Shown here in pieces: positions 35,490 to 47,946 of a DNA stretch of 64,000 nucleotides; the stretch's first letter is position 1; each line of letters opens with the position of its first letter. The stretch covers positions 41,426,602-41,490,601 of the forward strand of contig OX387185.1 of NCBI GenBank assembly GCA_947561395.2. Reading direction: 5' to 3'. Source of the stretch: Buxus sempervirens (lineage: Eukaryota > Streptophyta > Magnoliopsida > Buxales > Buxaceae). The translations under genes and the position numbers were made by a program. A model generated the notes under the pieces. It was given only the letters and a program-made list of their open reading frames with translations, had not been told where the DNA came from and made no database searches.

Positions 35490-36410
35490 TATCACTGATC
35501 TAAGGGCTCAACGACAGTCTTAAAAAGGAGGATGTGAACCTTGTCGATGGAGAAATAGAGAAAACCTCCTAGGGAATGTGTGACATATGAACCAAAGCTC
35601 GTTCCCACGATGCAGTGCCATGCTGGGCCATATGATGAATCAAAGTCCTGTCAAAACAAATGGGAAACCATCAAAATCTGTGTGAAATATAGGCTTAAAG
35701 TGATCAAATCTGAAACTGGTCTAATAAATGGATTTAAGGGAAATCAAAAAATTTGCTGGATCAACAATTGCTTTACCAGGTTCCACTTGCTTAATTACAA
35801 TACTGGATGATTATGCTTACTATGCATGAGTTCAGATACAAAGCTTAAGCCAAATTTAAGTTCGCAGTCATCAAAATTTTCACATCTTCACTTACGTGAA
35901 AATTCATGTTTCATGTATCCATCCATCAAGAACTTTCAAGAAAATTAAGCAATTTCAAAACATAATTATAAACGCCAAGATAGACAACAGATATCCAGAA
36001 GGCATTCTTGTAACTCTGCAACAAACTTTTGACAGCACATAGATACACAGCCAGTACTCGAGTAACAAAACTGATGTTTTTGTACGTGGTAAGAGCCCAT
36101 ATAACATAGGGTCCATCCAAGACACCCAGCCAGGGCACCTAGTGATTGCATTAGATTTATATAAATGTATCATCATACATCATATACAGTTATCTCCTAG
36201 GCGTTGCATATATATATATATATATATATTTCTCTATGTCAACCAAATGCAAATTGGATTTACAATTAAATCAAAGTTTCAGGATATTAATTCTCTATTA
36301 CAACCAAACAAAGGAATTTTCATTTAAATAATTAATATTTAGTAAACTAAAAAGCTGCAGATTTGTAATTCTCCTGTTAAGTTCTAATTCTTTGTGTCAA
36401 ACCAGCCCAA
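35490..36410. repeat. Segmental duplication unit 3, truncated
   Basis: Repeats the 3' flank of the F-box gene (like 31060-31740) but no F-box exon follows. Instead, after a (TA)n run near 36209-36230, the sequence continues into a MITE-like segment related to 29165-29330. The minus frame 36138-35926 (70 codons, hydrophobic) is intact here, broken in the other copies, and of unknown identity. Confidence 0.75.
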
Positions 36411-37019
36411 AAAGGAAATCTAGATGAGGCAGAGTCCAAGCATTATGGACATATAGATATCTTTCACATTGTTGCAATAAACTATTTCCCCTCTTCTTAG
36501 TTATTGCAAATTAACATGTCTATTCAATCATCACTAGTCTTTTTCCAGAACTCAAAACAGCGCAAACAAGTAAAATAACTACAAAACAACATATACCAAA
36601 CAATTACAAAACCCACAGAATCATAAAATCAACACATACCAATCAAAAATAACTACAAAGTTGACTGTAATCACAATCAGACTGAGAATTAACCCCAATA
36701 GTGTGTGCTTTTCTTGATATATCTTTTATGCATTACCAGTCCCAAGCCCAGATAAAGGAGGAGAGTTGCATCAAGTGATCAGCCAGTGTAAAATTTTTTG
36801 CTAAATTTAAATGTGACATAAATATTGAATTAGAATCCCATATACATGTTAGTGCATTGTTTGAAAAGGGCGGAATGCAACGGAGCCTCGTTGCAATGAG
36901 AAATAAGCAAGGGATGGCTAGGACAACCTTCGCAAACGACGCATTACAGTACTACCCCATTGCAGTGAGAAGTAAGCAAGGGTTCTCACATCCAATTGGA
37001 CGAAAATGAGTAAAGAAGC
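36411..37019. other. Intergenic, no gene recognised
   Basis: AT-rich sequence. A short segment with the repeated motif GAAGTAAGCAAGGG/AAATAAGCAAGGG (36895-36985) is visible. Nothing else is supported. Confidence 0.4.
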
Positions 37020-38470
37020 TAGTCCAACAGAGTAGGGTTTGCTTAGATGCTTGGAATATAGGAATTTTAACATAGAAGATGCTAGAGCTAGTAGTTACTA
37101 TGACAAGAAGGCAAATAAATATAATCTGCTTGCAATAAACTAGATGGAAAAGGAATAAAGCTAAGGAGGTTAATGAGTGTAAACTTTGATATACCAGAAA
37201 AGGTAATAATAGAAATGGGAAGGAATAATGGTAGATAAAAGTATGAAAAATAATGTTGCTAGTGCTAGGAGCAGTGTTCATTATGCCGAACAAATTTTGC
37301 CGGTGCTGACAAAATTTCACCGGCATCTCCATAAAGGAGTCCTAAGAATTCCATCAGGGGTTGAAACCCTCCGTCTAAATAAATCACCAGAACGAACGGC
37401 AAAATCACTAGTGCTGATGAAAAATCAATCGATTAGTTTTTTAACAGCACAATTGAAATATCTAGTCGTGCCATCTGGAATCAATAGACAGCGTAAGAGA
37501 GAGATAGTGAGGGGGAGAGCGAAAGGGAGAGAGAGAGAGAGATACCGAAATTTGCCCTTCATTCTGCATTCAGTTGAGACAGCCAACTGTTACTAGAATT
37601 GACAGAGAGAGTGAGATAGACAAAAAAAGATAACGAGGGAGAAAGATCAGAAAGAGAGGAAGAGAGGGAAAGAGATAAAGAGAGAGCACAAAGACTGAAT
37701 ATATGAAGTAAATGTTAAGTTAGAATTGTTGAGATACACCATAGAATCAGCATTTTAAAATAGGTTGTACAAAGACTGAATATAGGAATAACCTTTTAAT
37801 ACAAATAGTAATATATCTAATGAAACTATTAGAAATGACAATCAGGATATTCCTATAAGGAATAAATTCACACACCTTGGGTCCTTAGCATAAGAAGATG
37901 GAAAATTTGATGAAAATGTACGAAACAGGCTTAGAGTTGGTTGGCTTAGGTGGAGGGTTGCTTCTAGAGTATTGTGGGATGTGTTTGCCACTCAAATTAA
38001 ACAGTGAGTTTTATAATATAGCAATTAAAACAGCTATGTTGTATTGTACATAATGTTGAGCAACAAAGAAACATATTCAGAAAATGAATATTATCGAGAT
38101 GAGGATGCTAAAATAGATGTGTGGCAAAACTATAAAAGAAAAAGTAAGAAATGAAGATATTTGAAAGTGATTAGCCCTAGGATGCATTAGGGATAAAAGT
38201 GAGGGGTGCATGTTAAGGTGGTTTGGACATGTAAAGCAGAGACAGAGAGATGCACTTGTAAGAATTTGTGAAAGAATGTATATTGAAAGGCCTGGGTTCT
38301 AGGAGATCAAAAGGAAGACCTAAAAGAACATGTTTGGAAGTATAAAAAAAACAAGATTTACATAAACATAAATTAACAAAAGGTATGGTTTTTGATAGAA
38401 TGAGATAGAGAGATAAAATCCGTGTCGCCCCCACTTTCGTGGGAAATGGCTTATGTTGATGATGACAATC
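37020..38470 (+). mobile_element. Decayed RTE-type LINE
   Basis: Translation of about 37040-37230 gives, with stops, AWNIG..LELV.TMTRRQINIICLQ.TRW, the start of the apurinic endonuclease domain of plant RTE elements. From about 37930 to 38470 it gives GWLRWRVASRVLWD and, farther on, LRWFGHVKQRQRDALVRICER, the C-terminal end of the same polyprotein. The reverse transcriptase core is missing and frames are full of stops. The segment between (37250-37700) is unrelated GA-rich DNA. An inactive fossil. Confidence 0.75.
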
Positions 38471-39692
38471 AGACTCCGAAATTCTTGATGAAACACATTG
38501 TGTGTATATAACCAATCCAAACTGCTTTTGTAAAGGATGCCATCAACTCTTCAATTGGCATCAGAATCAGTTCTTTGAGTATCACACAGAAAATAGCATG
38601 CCTATTGGAGAAACAATACAATCCCTCCTCACTTTAGATACTTCTCCTGAAGTGTCCCTCGAATGTTTTTTATTGTTTATAAATAATAGCCTCATAAATA
38701 CACCATAACTGATTTCACCTGCTCATGCCTTAGCAATGTCTTCTTTTATGTAGCAAAACAACTGGATAATGAGTACTTCCAGGTCATTATTTTTTTCTTC
38801 CTTACCATTCATTGCCAGGTGAAAGAGTCAGTTAATCTTGACTACCTTGGTTTTCGAGAATCGTCCACTTTCACTCATAAATTACGAAGGGAGGTAGACT
38901 TAATAAGAAGTACAAAACAACTTGCAAGTTAAAGATTGTTATAAGGTCTTTATAACATAATTGACATAAGGGACCTTTAGGCAGGGGCAGGGTCTGCACA
39001 ATTTTTTTTAGAACACCTTACATCGAGAAAAATAAATAAAACAAACAGACAAGAAGTTAACAAGGGGAGCTCGAAAATAACTCCAACTAAAGCCATTATG
39101 AAAATAATGATGGTTGAATGAGTCATTTTAGTTAACTTTCGGTCCACTTACAAAGAGGATAAGCTTGACAACAGCTTCTAGCTTCATCTACCAGAAAAAC
39201 TCATGGGTGTATACAAAGGTTATTAACGTAAGAAGATCAAATTCAAACGTCAAATAAGACTTATGAATGAATGACAGGAAGAATTAAACACACACAACAG
39301 AAAGAATAGTAATGAAAGGTTTAATATGCACAATTCATTCTACTTCTTCTCCAAAATTAGTTAATCCTGTATTAACGAAAAGCATATTCCTCAAAGACAA
39401 CCCGAAAGAAAAAGTGCTCCAGATGCAGAGACCAAATTATTTGCTTTACTTCATACTCTCTACTTTAGATATTCTCAGGAACCCAGCTCATCGACCAAAA
39501 ACGATTCAACTCAATTCGACATCGATATACAGTAAACCCACTTATATTCACGTTGGTTCCATCAATACCCTTTACTGTATATTCAAATCAAGAATCCCGA
39601 TGAGCCATTCAACGCAAACATTACTGAAATTAGTACACGTACAAAGACGGAAATAAACAGAGAAGAACAAGAGAGTTCAAAAGAGAGACTAC
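38471..39692. other. Intergenic / first intron region of the dynein light chain
   Basis: AT-rich DNA where the second exon of the adjacent dynein light chain gene would be expected. I looked for the conserved GPAWHCIVG and GSYVTHS coding sequence on the minus strand and did not find it. Confidence 0.45.
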
Positions 39693-39923
39693 CTTCTTAA
39701 GCGCGAGAGCCAAGCCCTTGCTATCGAGCTTGTTTTTCATGGAATCGAGAAACTCTCTAGCGCATTGAAACGCCCGGTTTTGTAAGGCCGCAGGCATGTC
39801 TGAAGCTCTGACCCGAACATTGAGAAGCTCGTGCTGCTCTTTCTGCTCGATCGCCTTCTTCTTTTGTATAAGACTGTTGAGAAACTTGCTCCTTCGCTCT
39901 AGCTCTTCCTCTGCTCCCTCCAT
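39693..39923 (-). CDS. Dynein light chain (LC8-like), exon 1 only
   Basis: A 77-codon exon starting MEGAEEELERRSKFLNSLIQ and ending ALALKK followed by a GT donor (39692-39691). The motif VRASDMPAALQNRAFQCARE matches the N-terminal half of plant LC8-type dynein light chains, small cargo-adaptor and dimerisation proteins in the cytoplasm. Family members continue EFDSTYGPAWHCIVG in a second exon, which I cannot find downstream within the window. The frame is open upstream to 40025 (MVLFPNKW...), but the chosen start matches family members. The gene is either truncated or has an unusually distant second exon. Confidence 0.7.
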
Positions 39924-40132
39924 ATCATTATCCTCCTCGTCCCTCTTCGCCTTCTCTCTCTTCTGCAAATCCTTAGCAAACGTTCGTGTCCTTGTCGCCT
40001 TCCATTTGTTTGGAAAAAGAACCAAATGAATAAAAAAGAACCGAAACCAATAACAAAAGAGAAGCTACGAAAGTAGAGAGAGACGGACAAGACCAACCAC
40101 CAAGAACGCTTTCGAGTGCGTAACAAGGCCAT

Positions 40133-41023
40133 TTCTTTTTCGTTTTTTTTTATTTTTTATTTTTCCTTTTGACTCTTTTATAGGTTAGTATAGTTATTAT
40201 AGTCTTGCCTACCAGAGTTTATCTACCTGGTAGAGCGACTAAGTGTCCAAGACCAATTTGATAGACGACATTGGCAACACCTCATGCTAATATATGACTT
40301 TTTTGAGAGCAAATCTGTTGTGCCCTCTCCTATGGGATGGAATCGTTTGTAATTTCGGATTTGATACCAGCTTAGGCTGGAAGATATATTGGTCCAACGG
40401 TGAGTGGGGTATATACGTCATTCACAAACGTATACATTCTAGTTATTGTTGGAATAACAAATCTTCAGGTAAGGGGTTTAATCCGATTTCAAATCTTTGG
40501 ATTTTGGATTACATTGGTTCGTGTTGTTGAAGTGAGATGCTTCCGCATTGCGTTGGTTCATGTTGTTGAAGAGGGATGCTTCCATGTAGAGCATTATTAC
40601 ATTTATTATTTTTCTAAGTAAGCTAAAATATTTTAAAATAATACTAAGGATGAGATGGTACACGTGGAAGCTCAAGGATTACACAAGGGTCCTTAGGAGT
40701 TAGTACCCAATGCTTCTTCCTTTAAAAGCAAGGAAAGGCCGGGTTGCATGGTACCGAAATTATTAAAAAAGTAAATAAAAGGGACCCACCATTTCCGACA
40801 AACAAACGGCATTTGCGGGAGAAATGGCGGGAGGCGGGTGGGGACGGACCGATGACTTTGAAAATCGGTCAGGGTTTTGATTTTTAGCCCCACTTTGGTG
40901 CTTCGCCCTCTGAGGAATCCTCTTCAAAACGGCTAGTCCAGGGCTCTTCTATAGTTAGAAGACGAGCGTGGTTTTAGCTAATCACGTGGCGAACATGCAC
41001 ATGATCTGATCAAGATCTTTCTT
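40133..41023. other. Intergenic with MITE fragment
   Basis: No gene recognised. The motif GCTGGAAGATATATTGGTCC followed by AACGGTG (about 40376-40403) belongs to the MITE family seen complete at 46423-46572. A related inverted piece lies near 42538-42580. Confidence 0.45.
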
Positions 41024-41870
41024 TTGGGGTGTAAGTAGAGCAAGTTAGGTCAAGTTATGAGAGTTAAGGTTCAATCCGATCTACAATTTAGTAGTCCAAA
41101 CTCATCATTGACCTGCCCTAACCCAAACTAGTTGAACCTGAACCCAATCCAAATATCATTATTGGAATTCGAGCTGGGTTCAAGTTGGTCCAAACAAAAT
41201 GTTAAATCTTGATTTTTTTTTTTTTTTTTTTTTTTGTATTGCAATTGTTGGAATATCACTAATTAAATTGTTTATCAACATACTTCTATGTTAGTTTGTT
41301 ATAAATGCAAATATCATAAATGCCTCTTGATTAGTCTCTTGAATTTGGAAAAAAAAAACACTTAATTAATTTATTTTCTTAAAAAATTATTTTTAAAATA
41401 TAATATTGGCCCACTATAGTTTTTGTTTTGCACAATCCTTCTTGTAGAGGATGTGCACCCAAATATCACACTCATTGTAACGTATATATGTATGTATCAA
41501 TGTATGTAAGTATAAAATTATTTGTTTGAGAATAAATTCATAAATTTGTTATCACATGTTAATAAATTTATGTTTAATAGTTGATTGCACAACTACAAAG
41601 ACAACTACAAAGACAATGTAAAAGAAAGAAAAAACAATGGTGCATGCATATTCAAATAAATAATAACTTGTATATATATATATGAGAGTATGTATATAAA
41701 TTCAACATTAACTTCCAGTTTTTTTGGGTTGTATAGCTTGAACCCGAACCCAACCCAAACTCAACTTCGAACTAAAAATGAAGCCAAACACAAAATTAAT
41801 GCTTAGTTCGGACTCTTATTCGAATTGGGTTGGGCGGGCTTTCGATGGTCCGGATTAGATTTACAGCTCT
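41024..41870. mobile_element. hAT-like GGGTT-rich element (probable)
   Basis: Sequence bounded by GGGGTGTAAGTAGAGC and TTACAGCTCTACC, with sub-terminal CCTGAACCC/GGGTTGGGCGGGC motifs like the confirmed hAT-like elements at 25992 and 44316. No clear target duplication, so the ends are approximate. Contains a T22 run. Confidence 0.5.
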
Positions 41871-43079
41871 ACCCCTTGCTCCAAAATCTATCTATAACTA
41901 TATATTTTTATGTTATATTATAACGTGAGGCATTCCTTGGGAAATGTGACAACCATAATGTAAAATATTACAAATTATTGTTAGGATCTTTTAATAAAAG
42001 CGTATAATAGTCATAACTGCCTCTATTTGTTTAAAACTTCAGAAATTACAAAATTGTTCCCTCCCTTTTCTTTTTACGTACTTGCAATACTACACATACA
42101 CCTCTGCTAATCTATGCTATACATAACGATAATAGGCCTTTTTGAAAGCTTGCCAATAATTAGGACTTTCATCCTTTGCAACGCATGCTGCGTACACCCC
42201 TCACATTCAGTGGGGGGGCCCACCATACATTTGGGAGGCCCCACACGATCATGTGAGGGGCTATCTACGGAGCATGTTGTAGACGATGCCCATTGCAATA
42301 ATTATACACGACTTCCTTAAAAGCTATTATCGCTTGTTGCTAAGGGTTAAAATAGTTAAAACTCTATATTTGTTTAAATTATGGATTGTCCTAAAACTAT
42401 TTCCTCGCTCTACGTGTAATACTACACATCGTGCGACCAATGTCTATGAATGAAGTTGACATTCCTTGCTCTACGTATAATACTACACACCGTGCCAGCC
42501 AATGTCTATGAATGAAGTTGACATGTACACACCTTTCACCGTTGGACTAAGAGATTTTCCAGCATTTGGACTGGAGCTAACATGTCTCTTTTGAAAAGCA
42601 TACCAAACGAGTCTCTTTTGAAAAGCATACCAACTCCCTTTCTCTTTTTAATTCTGCTGGTAGTACGACACGTGCCACCCGCTAATAGGATGGTTTCACG
42701 TGGGGCCTACATGCCCGACTTTTCTCTGCCCGGCTTTGATCAGGTACCCTATCTTATCTGTAGGGCTGCAAATGGATTGATGTTGATCCGGTCCAAGTTT
42801 AACCCAGATTTGGATCGAGTAAAAAACTAATGATTGGCCTTGGCCCACTTGGGGTTAATCCTACGCTATCTTTTGTTCTTCACGTTTTTTGCCTTTTTTT
42901 TTTTTTTTTTTCTCCCATCCTTAACTTAACAAAAAAAAAATTTTTTTTTTACTTAATCCAAATCACAGCTGTGTTGCATTTTAACGAATAGGAAATTTTG
43001 TTTAAAAAAACACTCAATAATTAAATAAGGTTTTTATTTTAAAAAGGAAAAAGAAAAAAGAAAAGGTACAAAAACCTCT
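41871..43079. other. Intergenic with repeats
   Basis: No gene. Contains an imperfect foldback (42170-42300, arms with CCCCTCACAT and ATGTGAGGGG), a 61-bp tandem duplication starting GCTCTACGT at about 42409 and 42469, and a 25-bp duplication of GTCTCTTTTGAAAAGCATACC near 42583 and 42610. Confidence 0.6.
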
Positions 43080-43761
43080 CTACCCTGCACCACCGCTACA
43101 GATCCCAGTGAGCAAAACCGGGAATCTGCGGAGACCTGCCGACGTCGCTGACGGTGGGCCCTCCACCCTCTCCGCCTGAGACAGCGGCGGAAGAACCCTC
43201 CCATCAGCAAACAAGAGCCGCCCATTCCCCTCCGCAGGCACTACTCCTTCCAGCTCCGCTGTAGCACCATAAAACGCGCCATCTCCGAACCTCCGCTCCA
43301 CCTCTAAGAAGTCGCCCAGCGAGGCAGATTTCGCTTCGTCGTCCCTGCAAAGCTTCCACCACCGCCGGTGATGCCTCTCTCTCGCCGCTTCCACTGCTGC
43401 CGCCACCACCACCCTCTTCTGGCTCCCTCTCTTTCCTTTCTTGTTCTTCCGCTTCCCTCCAGAGCTCCCAATGTTATTCCCGCTACCGCCGGCGGTGTTT
43501 TCTATCTGTGCAGTTACATTGGCTGGGATTGCCGGGAAGTTCACTCCCATTAACGTTCCCAAGGTCGTGCTCCTGTCATGGAAGAACGAGCCTGTTGACT
43601 GCAAGAAAAAAGTTTTAAAAGAAAACGATGCTTCAGATACGAGAAACCCAATAAAAATGCATTTTTTTCTCAATGGTTACCTCGGTGTCGAGATCAGAGG
43701 AAGAAATGGAAGAGATGGTTGGGGACGACTGTTGAAGCATGTCGCTTCCTGGATCAAGCAT
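43080..43761 (-). CDS. Plant-specific protein, Arabidopsis At3g17950-like
   Basis: Two exons, 43761-43681 (27 codons, MLDPGSDMLQQSSPTISSIS...DLDTE) and 43598-43080, joined in phase 0 by an 82-bp GT-AG intron. The product is 199 residues. Conserved blocks are STGSFFHDRSTTLGTLMGVN near the splice, a basic KRKNKKGKRGSQKR stretch, RWWKLCRDDEAKSASLGDFL, EVERRFGDG, GRLLFADGRVLPP and the C-terminus FPVLLTGICSGGAG. This is a plant family of unknown function; the gene looks intact. The longer open frame starting at 43673 runs into the intron and is not the true start. Confidence 0.85.
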
Positions 43762-44315
43762 TGCGTTTCTCTGTTTCTCTTTTATTGCAGTGAGATAGAA
43801 AGAGAAAGTGAGGAGAGAGAGAGAAAGATAAAGATTTGTTCTTTAATGCGTTCTATCCGTAAATCTGTATCTTCCCAGAAAAGAAGATTGATAAAGTCGA
43901 GCGGGTGATGGTGATCAGGGCCATCAGGCTGTTTGAGACGACACGGAACATGAAAAGACTATTCTACCCTTAACCTTTCCCTCTATTGACTTGAAGTAAC
44001 TGAGAAGCGAGGAAGGAAAGTAACTGGGCTTGTATTATATGAGCCTCAGATCCGTCACAGCTAATGACCTCTCATACTGGATCTTTAGCTAGGTATTCAA
44101 AATGGACGGCTGATGATGTATTCAAACAAGCGTGTCCCCACCAAACAGGTAACTACGAAGATCATCATCATTGTTATTATTATTATTTTTGTTTGATAAC
44201 TCTTGACTCATGACTCGCCATAGACATTTAGGTCTTGAGTGAGCATCAGGAGAAAATGGTATAATTACCCTGACAAGTTAACCTACTTTCCTTGAAGAGG
44301 AAGCTTCATGATACC
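43762..44315. other. 5' UTR/promoter of the At3g17950-like gene and intergenic DNA
   Basis: A GA-rich stretch (43795-43835, plus strand) is probably the 5' UTR of the minus-strand gene (CT-rich leader). No other gene is seen. Confidence 0.45.
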
Positions 44316-45000
44316 TAGAGGTGGCAATTGTAACCTGTCAACTCGCACGAACCCGTTCTGTCTTAGGCGGGTTTGGGTTGACTGTTTCAACCCATGGGTT
44401 GGGTTGGGTTCGGGTTATGAATTCTCAACCCGATTATAAATGGGTTGGGTTAGGGTTTGACCCCTCAACCCAAAATGACCCGATTACAAGCCAATTATTT
44501 ATTTGGATAATATAAGTTTGGAATATTATACGTACAATAGTGTGACTATTCAACATTTCCTCTTTTAATATAAATAATGACAAAGGATAAAAGTAAAGAA
44601 AGATTTTGTACATATAAATATTTCAAATTTTTTAGCCTCTACTAATATAAATTGAGGCATTGATGGCAAGTAAAGTCTTTTAAGGCTTTATTATTATGTT
44701 TTAATTCTTTTCTTCATGTTATTTTAGTTCTATCTTAATGATTGTTGTGTTATTATGCTTATTAGGTGTCCTTTGATATTAGAATGAATTAAAAAAATAT
44801 ATAATTTGCATAGACTTTGATAGTAGAATGAATTAAAAATTTTAATTTTTACTAGTAATTTAAATTATTTAAACAGGTTGGTGGGTTGAAGCGGGTTGGG
44901 ATATTGCAACCCGTTTATTAAAAGGGTGGGTTCGGGTTAAGCCTTGGCTTGTTAACCCCCTACATCAACCCGCCCTGAACCTGACCCATTGCCACCTCTA
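44316..45000. mobile_element. hAT-like GGGTT-rich element
   Basis: A 685-bp element with clean 12-bp inverted ends TAGAGGTGGCAA and TTGCCACCTCTA and sub-terminal ACCCG/CGGGTT motifs, the same family as 17388-18902 but without captured sequence. The expected 8-bp duplication is not preserved. Confidence 0.8.
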
Positions 45001-46412
45001 TAGCAAACCCCTTTAGGGAAACTGCTGTTTACAAGTTCCCATTTCATTTTTATAGTCATGATACATCCATCCATACACATTTGTCTAAGTATGGACATAT
45101 TCTTTTCTCAGAGTCTCAAAACCTTATCTGAAAATGTGAATAATTTTCTTTACCTTTTTCTTTGTTTAAATATAGTATTGTTTAAGAACCATATTTGAAA
45201 TGATAGTAGGAATCCCTATGATGCATGCATGTGGTGCATTTCCCTGTCAATCTAGTTATAAACTTCTTTATTAAGTAGTTCCTTTCAAAAAAAATTATGT
45301 CAATTGGTTAATTGTTGCTATCAAAGTAATAATAATATTCTTTTGGCCAGATGATCACGGGGGAAAGAAAGATGGAAAGTGTTTTGGGTGTGTTCGTTCT
45401 TGTAAAACTAGTAGGATGCTGGATGCATATGCAGATATGCTATACTACAAGTATATAGAAAGCCAAGGGATGTAGAGGGATGGTAAGGAAAGAAGTGGGA
45501 AGAATTGTTTTTCAAGTGTTTAAGTTTTAGTGAATTGAGATTGGTATGATTATTAATTTATTATACCCCTTTATTAATGAAAATTAACAATGAAGTATAA
45601 GAGTATTTTGAGGAAGTTGAAAATTGACAATGAAGTATACTAGCAGGGTGCACATGCAATGCTACACATGAGAAGGGATGTAAAGGGAGCAGTTACAAAA
45701 TTGTTCCACTTTTAAATGAAGAGAATTGAGTTGTTGTGATAATTACACCCTTTTTATTAATTAATCCTAATCATGTGAGAAAGGGTTTTTTTGGAAAGTT
45801 GTACATTACGGTTGGCACACTTCCCAATGGGTCTTCTTGAGTTATATATAATATAGATAGTAAAGATTTATAGCAAGGAAAATCATTGAAATTAATTTGT
45901 ATGCTTGGCTCATGGAAAATGTAGGTCCTTTCGAAGAGTAATTTTCCAAAAAAAGAGCTCCATTTTATTCTAAAGAGCTCTCAAAGCTTTCCTTTCAAAA
46001 CGAATTAAAATTAATGGAAAGTAAAGGAAAGTGCTTCTTTTACTTTGTTTTCCGTTGCGTAATGGTTTTCGGACAAAATCATTAATTGAATAGAATGACC
46101 AAAAAAATTATTTTGAATGTAGTGTTAGAATTTCCTATGAAGGCCCAAAAGCAATAAACATTAAAAAAAAAAAAGGAGATTCAACTATCTTTGGATATAA
46201 TAACTGAATTTTATTGTTATTAACCAAAGAGGTGAAGAAATTATGCAGTTAAATTATCAAAATAAGGTAAAAAGGAAAAAACACACAAAACACACTGTCA
46301 TATTCCAAATAAATAATCAAATTAAGATTACCTATGTAAATATAACAAAACCTTTTGGGAGGAATTCTTTCCTTTTCTCTCTCAAATATTGTACTTAGGG
46401 AGGATTATCTTG
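45001..46412. other. Intergenic with repeat copies
   Basis: No gene. Holds a copy of the TACTAGCAGG dispersed repeat (45640-45862) and a relative of the MITE at 1618-1790 (about 45885-46110). Confidence 0.6.
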
Positions 46413-46422
46413 GGCAAGCTAC

Positions 46423-46572
46423 GACTTGAAATCTGCTGGAGCTTTGGCTGGAAGATCTACTGGTCCAATGGTGAAATATATGTCCACATAGGTGCACGAA
46501 GCCTACGTGTACACACCCTCCACCGTTGGACCAGCAGATGCTCCAGCATGAGGGACCAGCTGATATGGTCTC
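46423..46572. mobile_element. Mutator-type MITE 1
   Basis: A 150-bp foldback flanked by the direct repeat GGCAAGCTAC (46413-46422 and 46573-46582), fitting the 9-10 bp duplications of MULEs. The arms share CTGCTGGAGC and CTGGTCCAAYGGTG in inverted orientation but are diverged. Confidence 0.8.
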
Positions 46573-47181
46573 GGCAAGCTACAGCTCACATTGTAAATTG
46601 ATTTTCCTTTTATTGGATGCTTGCTGACAGCAACAACATATTGCTACTTTCAAGTTTTGGTAATCTTAAAGCAACAAAAGCTTAAAGGATAAAAGCCTCA
46701 AATGTGAAAGTAGCATATCCTTTAAGGTAGATGGCTCTTTAGTTATTCTCATTAGGTTTAACTACTTGTGAAACATAAAGGAGTTTCATCTAAACCATCC
46801 ACCTAATAGGGCACCTTTTTAGATAATATAAAGTTCAAGCAAGATAAGCCCACTAATACATGCATGTACAATTTTATAATTTTTTTATTGGAAAAGTTGG
46901 ATTGTACAAGCATCTATCACCTGCAAAATTTAGTTCTTTATCACTTGTCTGCCCACCATTAATGTATTTCTAATCATAAATTAGGTTGGAGTAGGGAGAT
47001 AAGCCAGTGGAGCACACCACCCTAGTTTGGATTGGGTTTTGGGCCAAGACCACCAACTCCCACTTTCATTCCGGGATGGTTAAAATTAGGCCCAATAGAA
47101 TTGCCATATACTTTCCCTAGTAATGTCAGAAATGAAGGAATTCTTAGGCTTGAAATTCAGGCCCTTTAGTCTTAAATTTTA

Positions 47182-47382
47182 GGAATAAGATCATCTACAC
47201 TTGAACCTTTTTACAAGTTCAACATAGGCAAGCAAGAGTCCTGAAAAAGTGAAAAAACACTTTTTCATTTATTTTTTTAGTGGAGGAGAGAAATTTCCAA
47301 GGCTCTTGCTTGCCTATATGGCAAGAAAGGGTTGGCTACAATTGAACCCTTTTTACGATTTCAACTGTAGATAATCTCATTC
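47182..47382. mobile_element. Mutator-type MITE 2
   Basis: A 201-bp foldback with arms GAATAAGATCATCTACA and its diverged complement TGTAGATAATCTCATTC, plus inner CATAGGCAAGCAAGAG pairing. The flanking TTAAATTTTA (47172-47181) and TTTAATTTTA (47383-47392) look like an eroded target duplication. Confidence 0.75.
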
Positions 47383-47946
47383 TTTAATTTTATGCCTCTC
47401 TGTTGTTTGTGCACGTGTGTGCATACGTGCGTGTATGCATGTAGGTGAATGATATACAAAACTTATGAGGATAAGTAATATTGACTGTAGGATGAGATTA
47501 AGACCCTTTTTTTCTGATTCTTCTGCATTTTAAGACAATTCTTGGAGTTGAATTTTGACATTTCAACACAAAAGTCTTTTGTTTTTTAAACAGCCGTCTG
47601 ACTGTTTTATTCATAATTCACGTTGCTACTTTTGTATTGAATCTTCAGTCAAAGATGGATATCTTCTGTTAGTTTTTTTTATTTTTCTTGAATGAAATTC
47701 CAAAACAAAGAGCGCATTTGCTGGCTAAAAGGAAAAATGGAAGTTCAACCTTTGGTTCAACACAAAGATGGTGTATCCTTTTGTTTACCCAATTGAGACA
47801 TAGTATTTTATAGGGGTAAATTGTAGAAATATCCTTATAATGTAGTAAAATTATAGATACCTCTCCTCACCTTTTTTTTTAATAAACTAACTTTCCTTTA
47901 GACTTTGTTCTTTACCTCCTGGATGGACTTGAATCTCATTATTTTT

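Noticed and set aside
37228-37596. 122-codon plus frame
   Set aside because: Starts in LINE remnant and runs into a GA-rich simple repeat; no family resemblance.
42170-42300. Imperfect foldback as a MITE
   Set aside because: Arms pair only in part and no target duplication could be defined.
43441-43908. 155-codon plus frame
   Set aside because: Antisense to the At3g17950-like gene, which has a good splice structure and conserved blocks.
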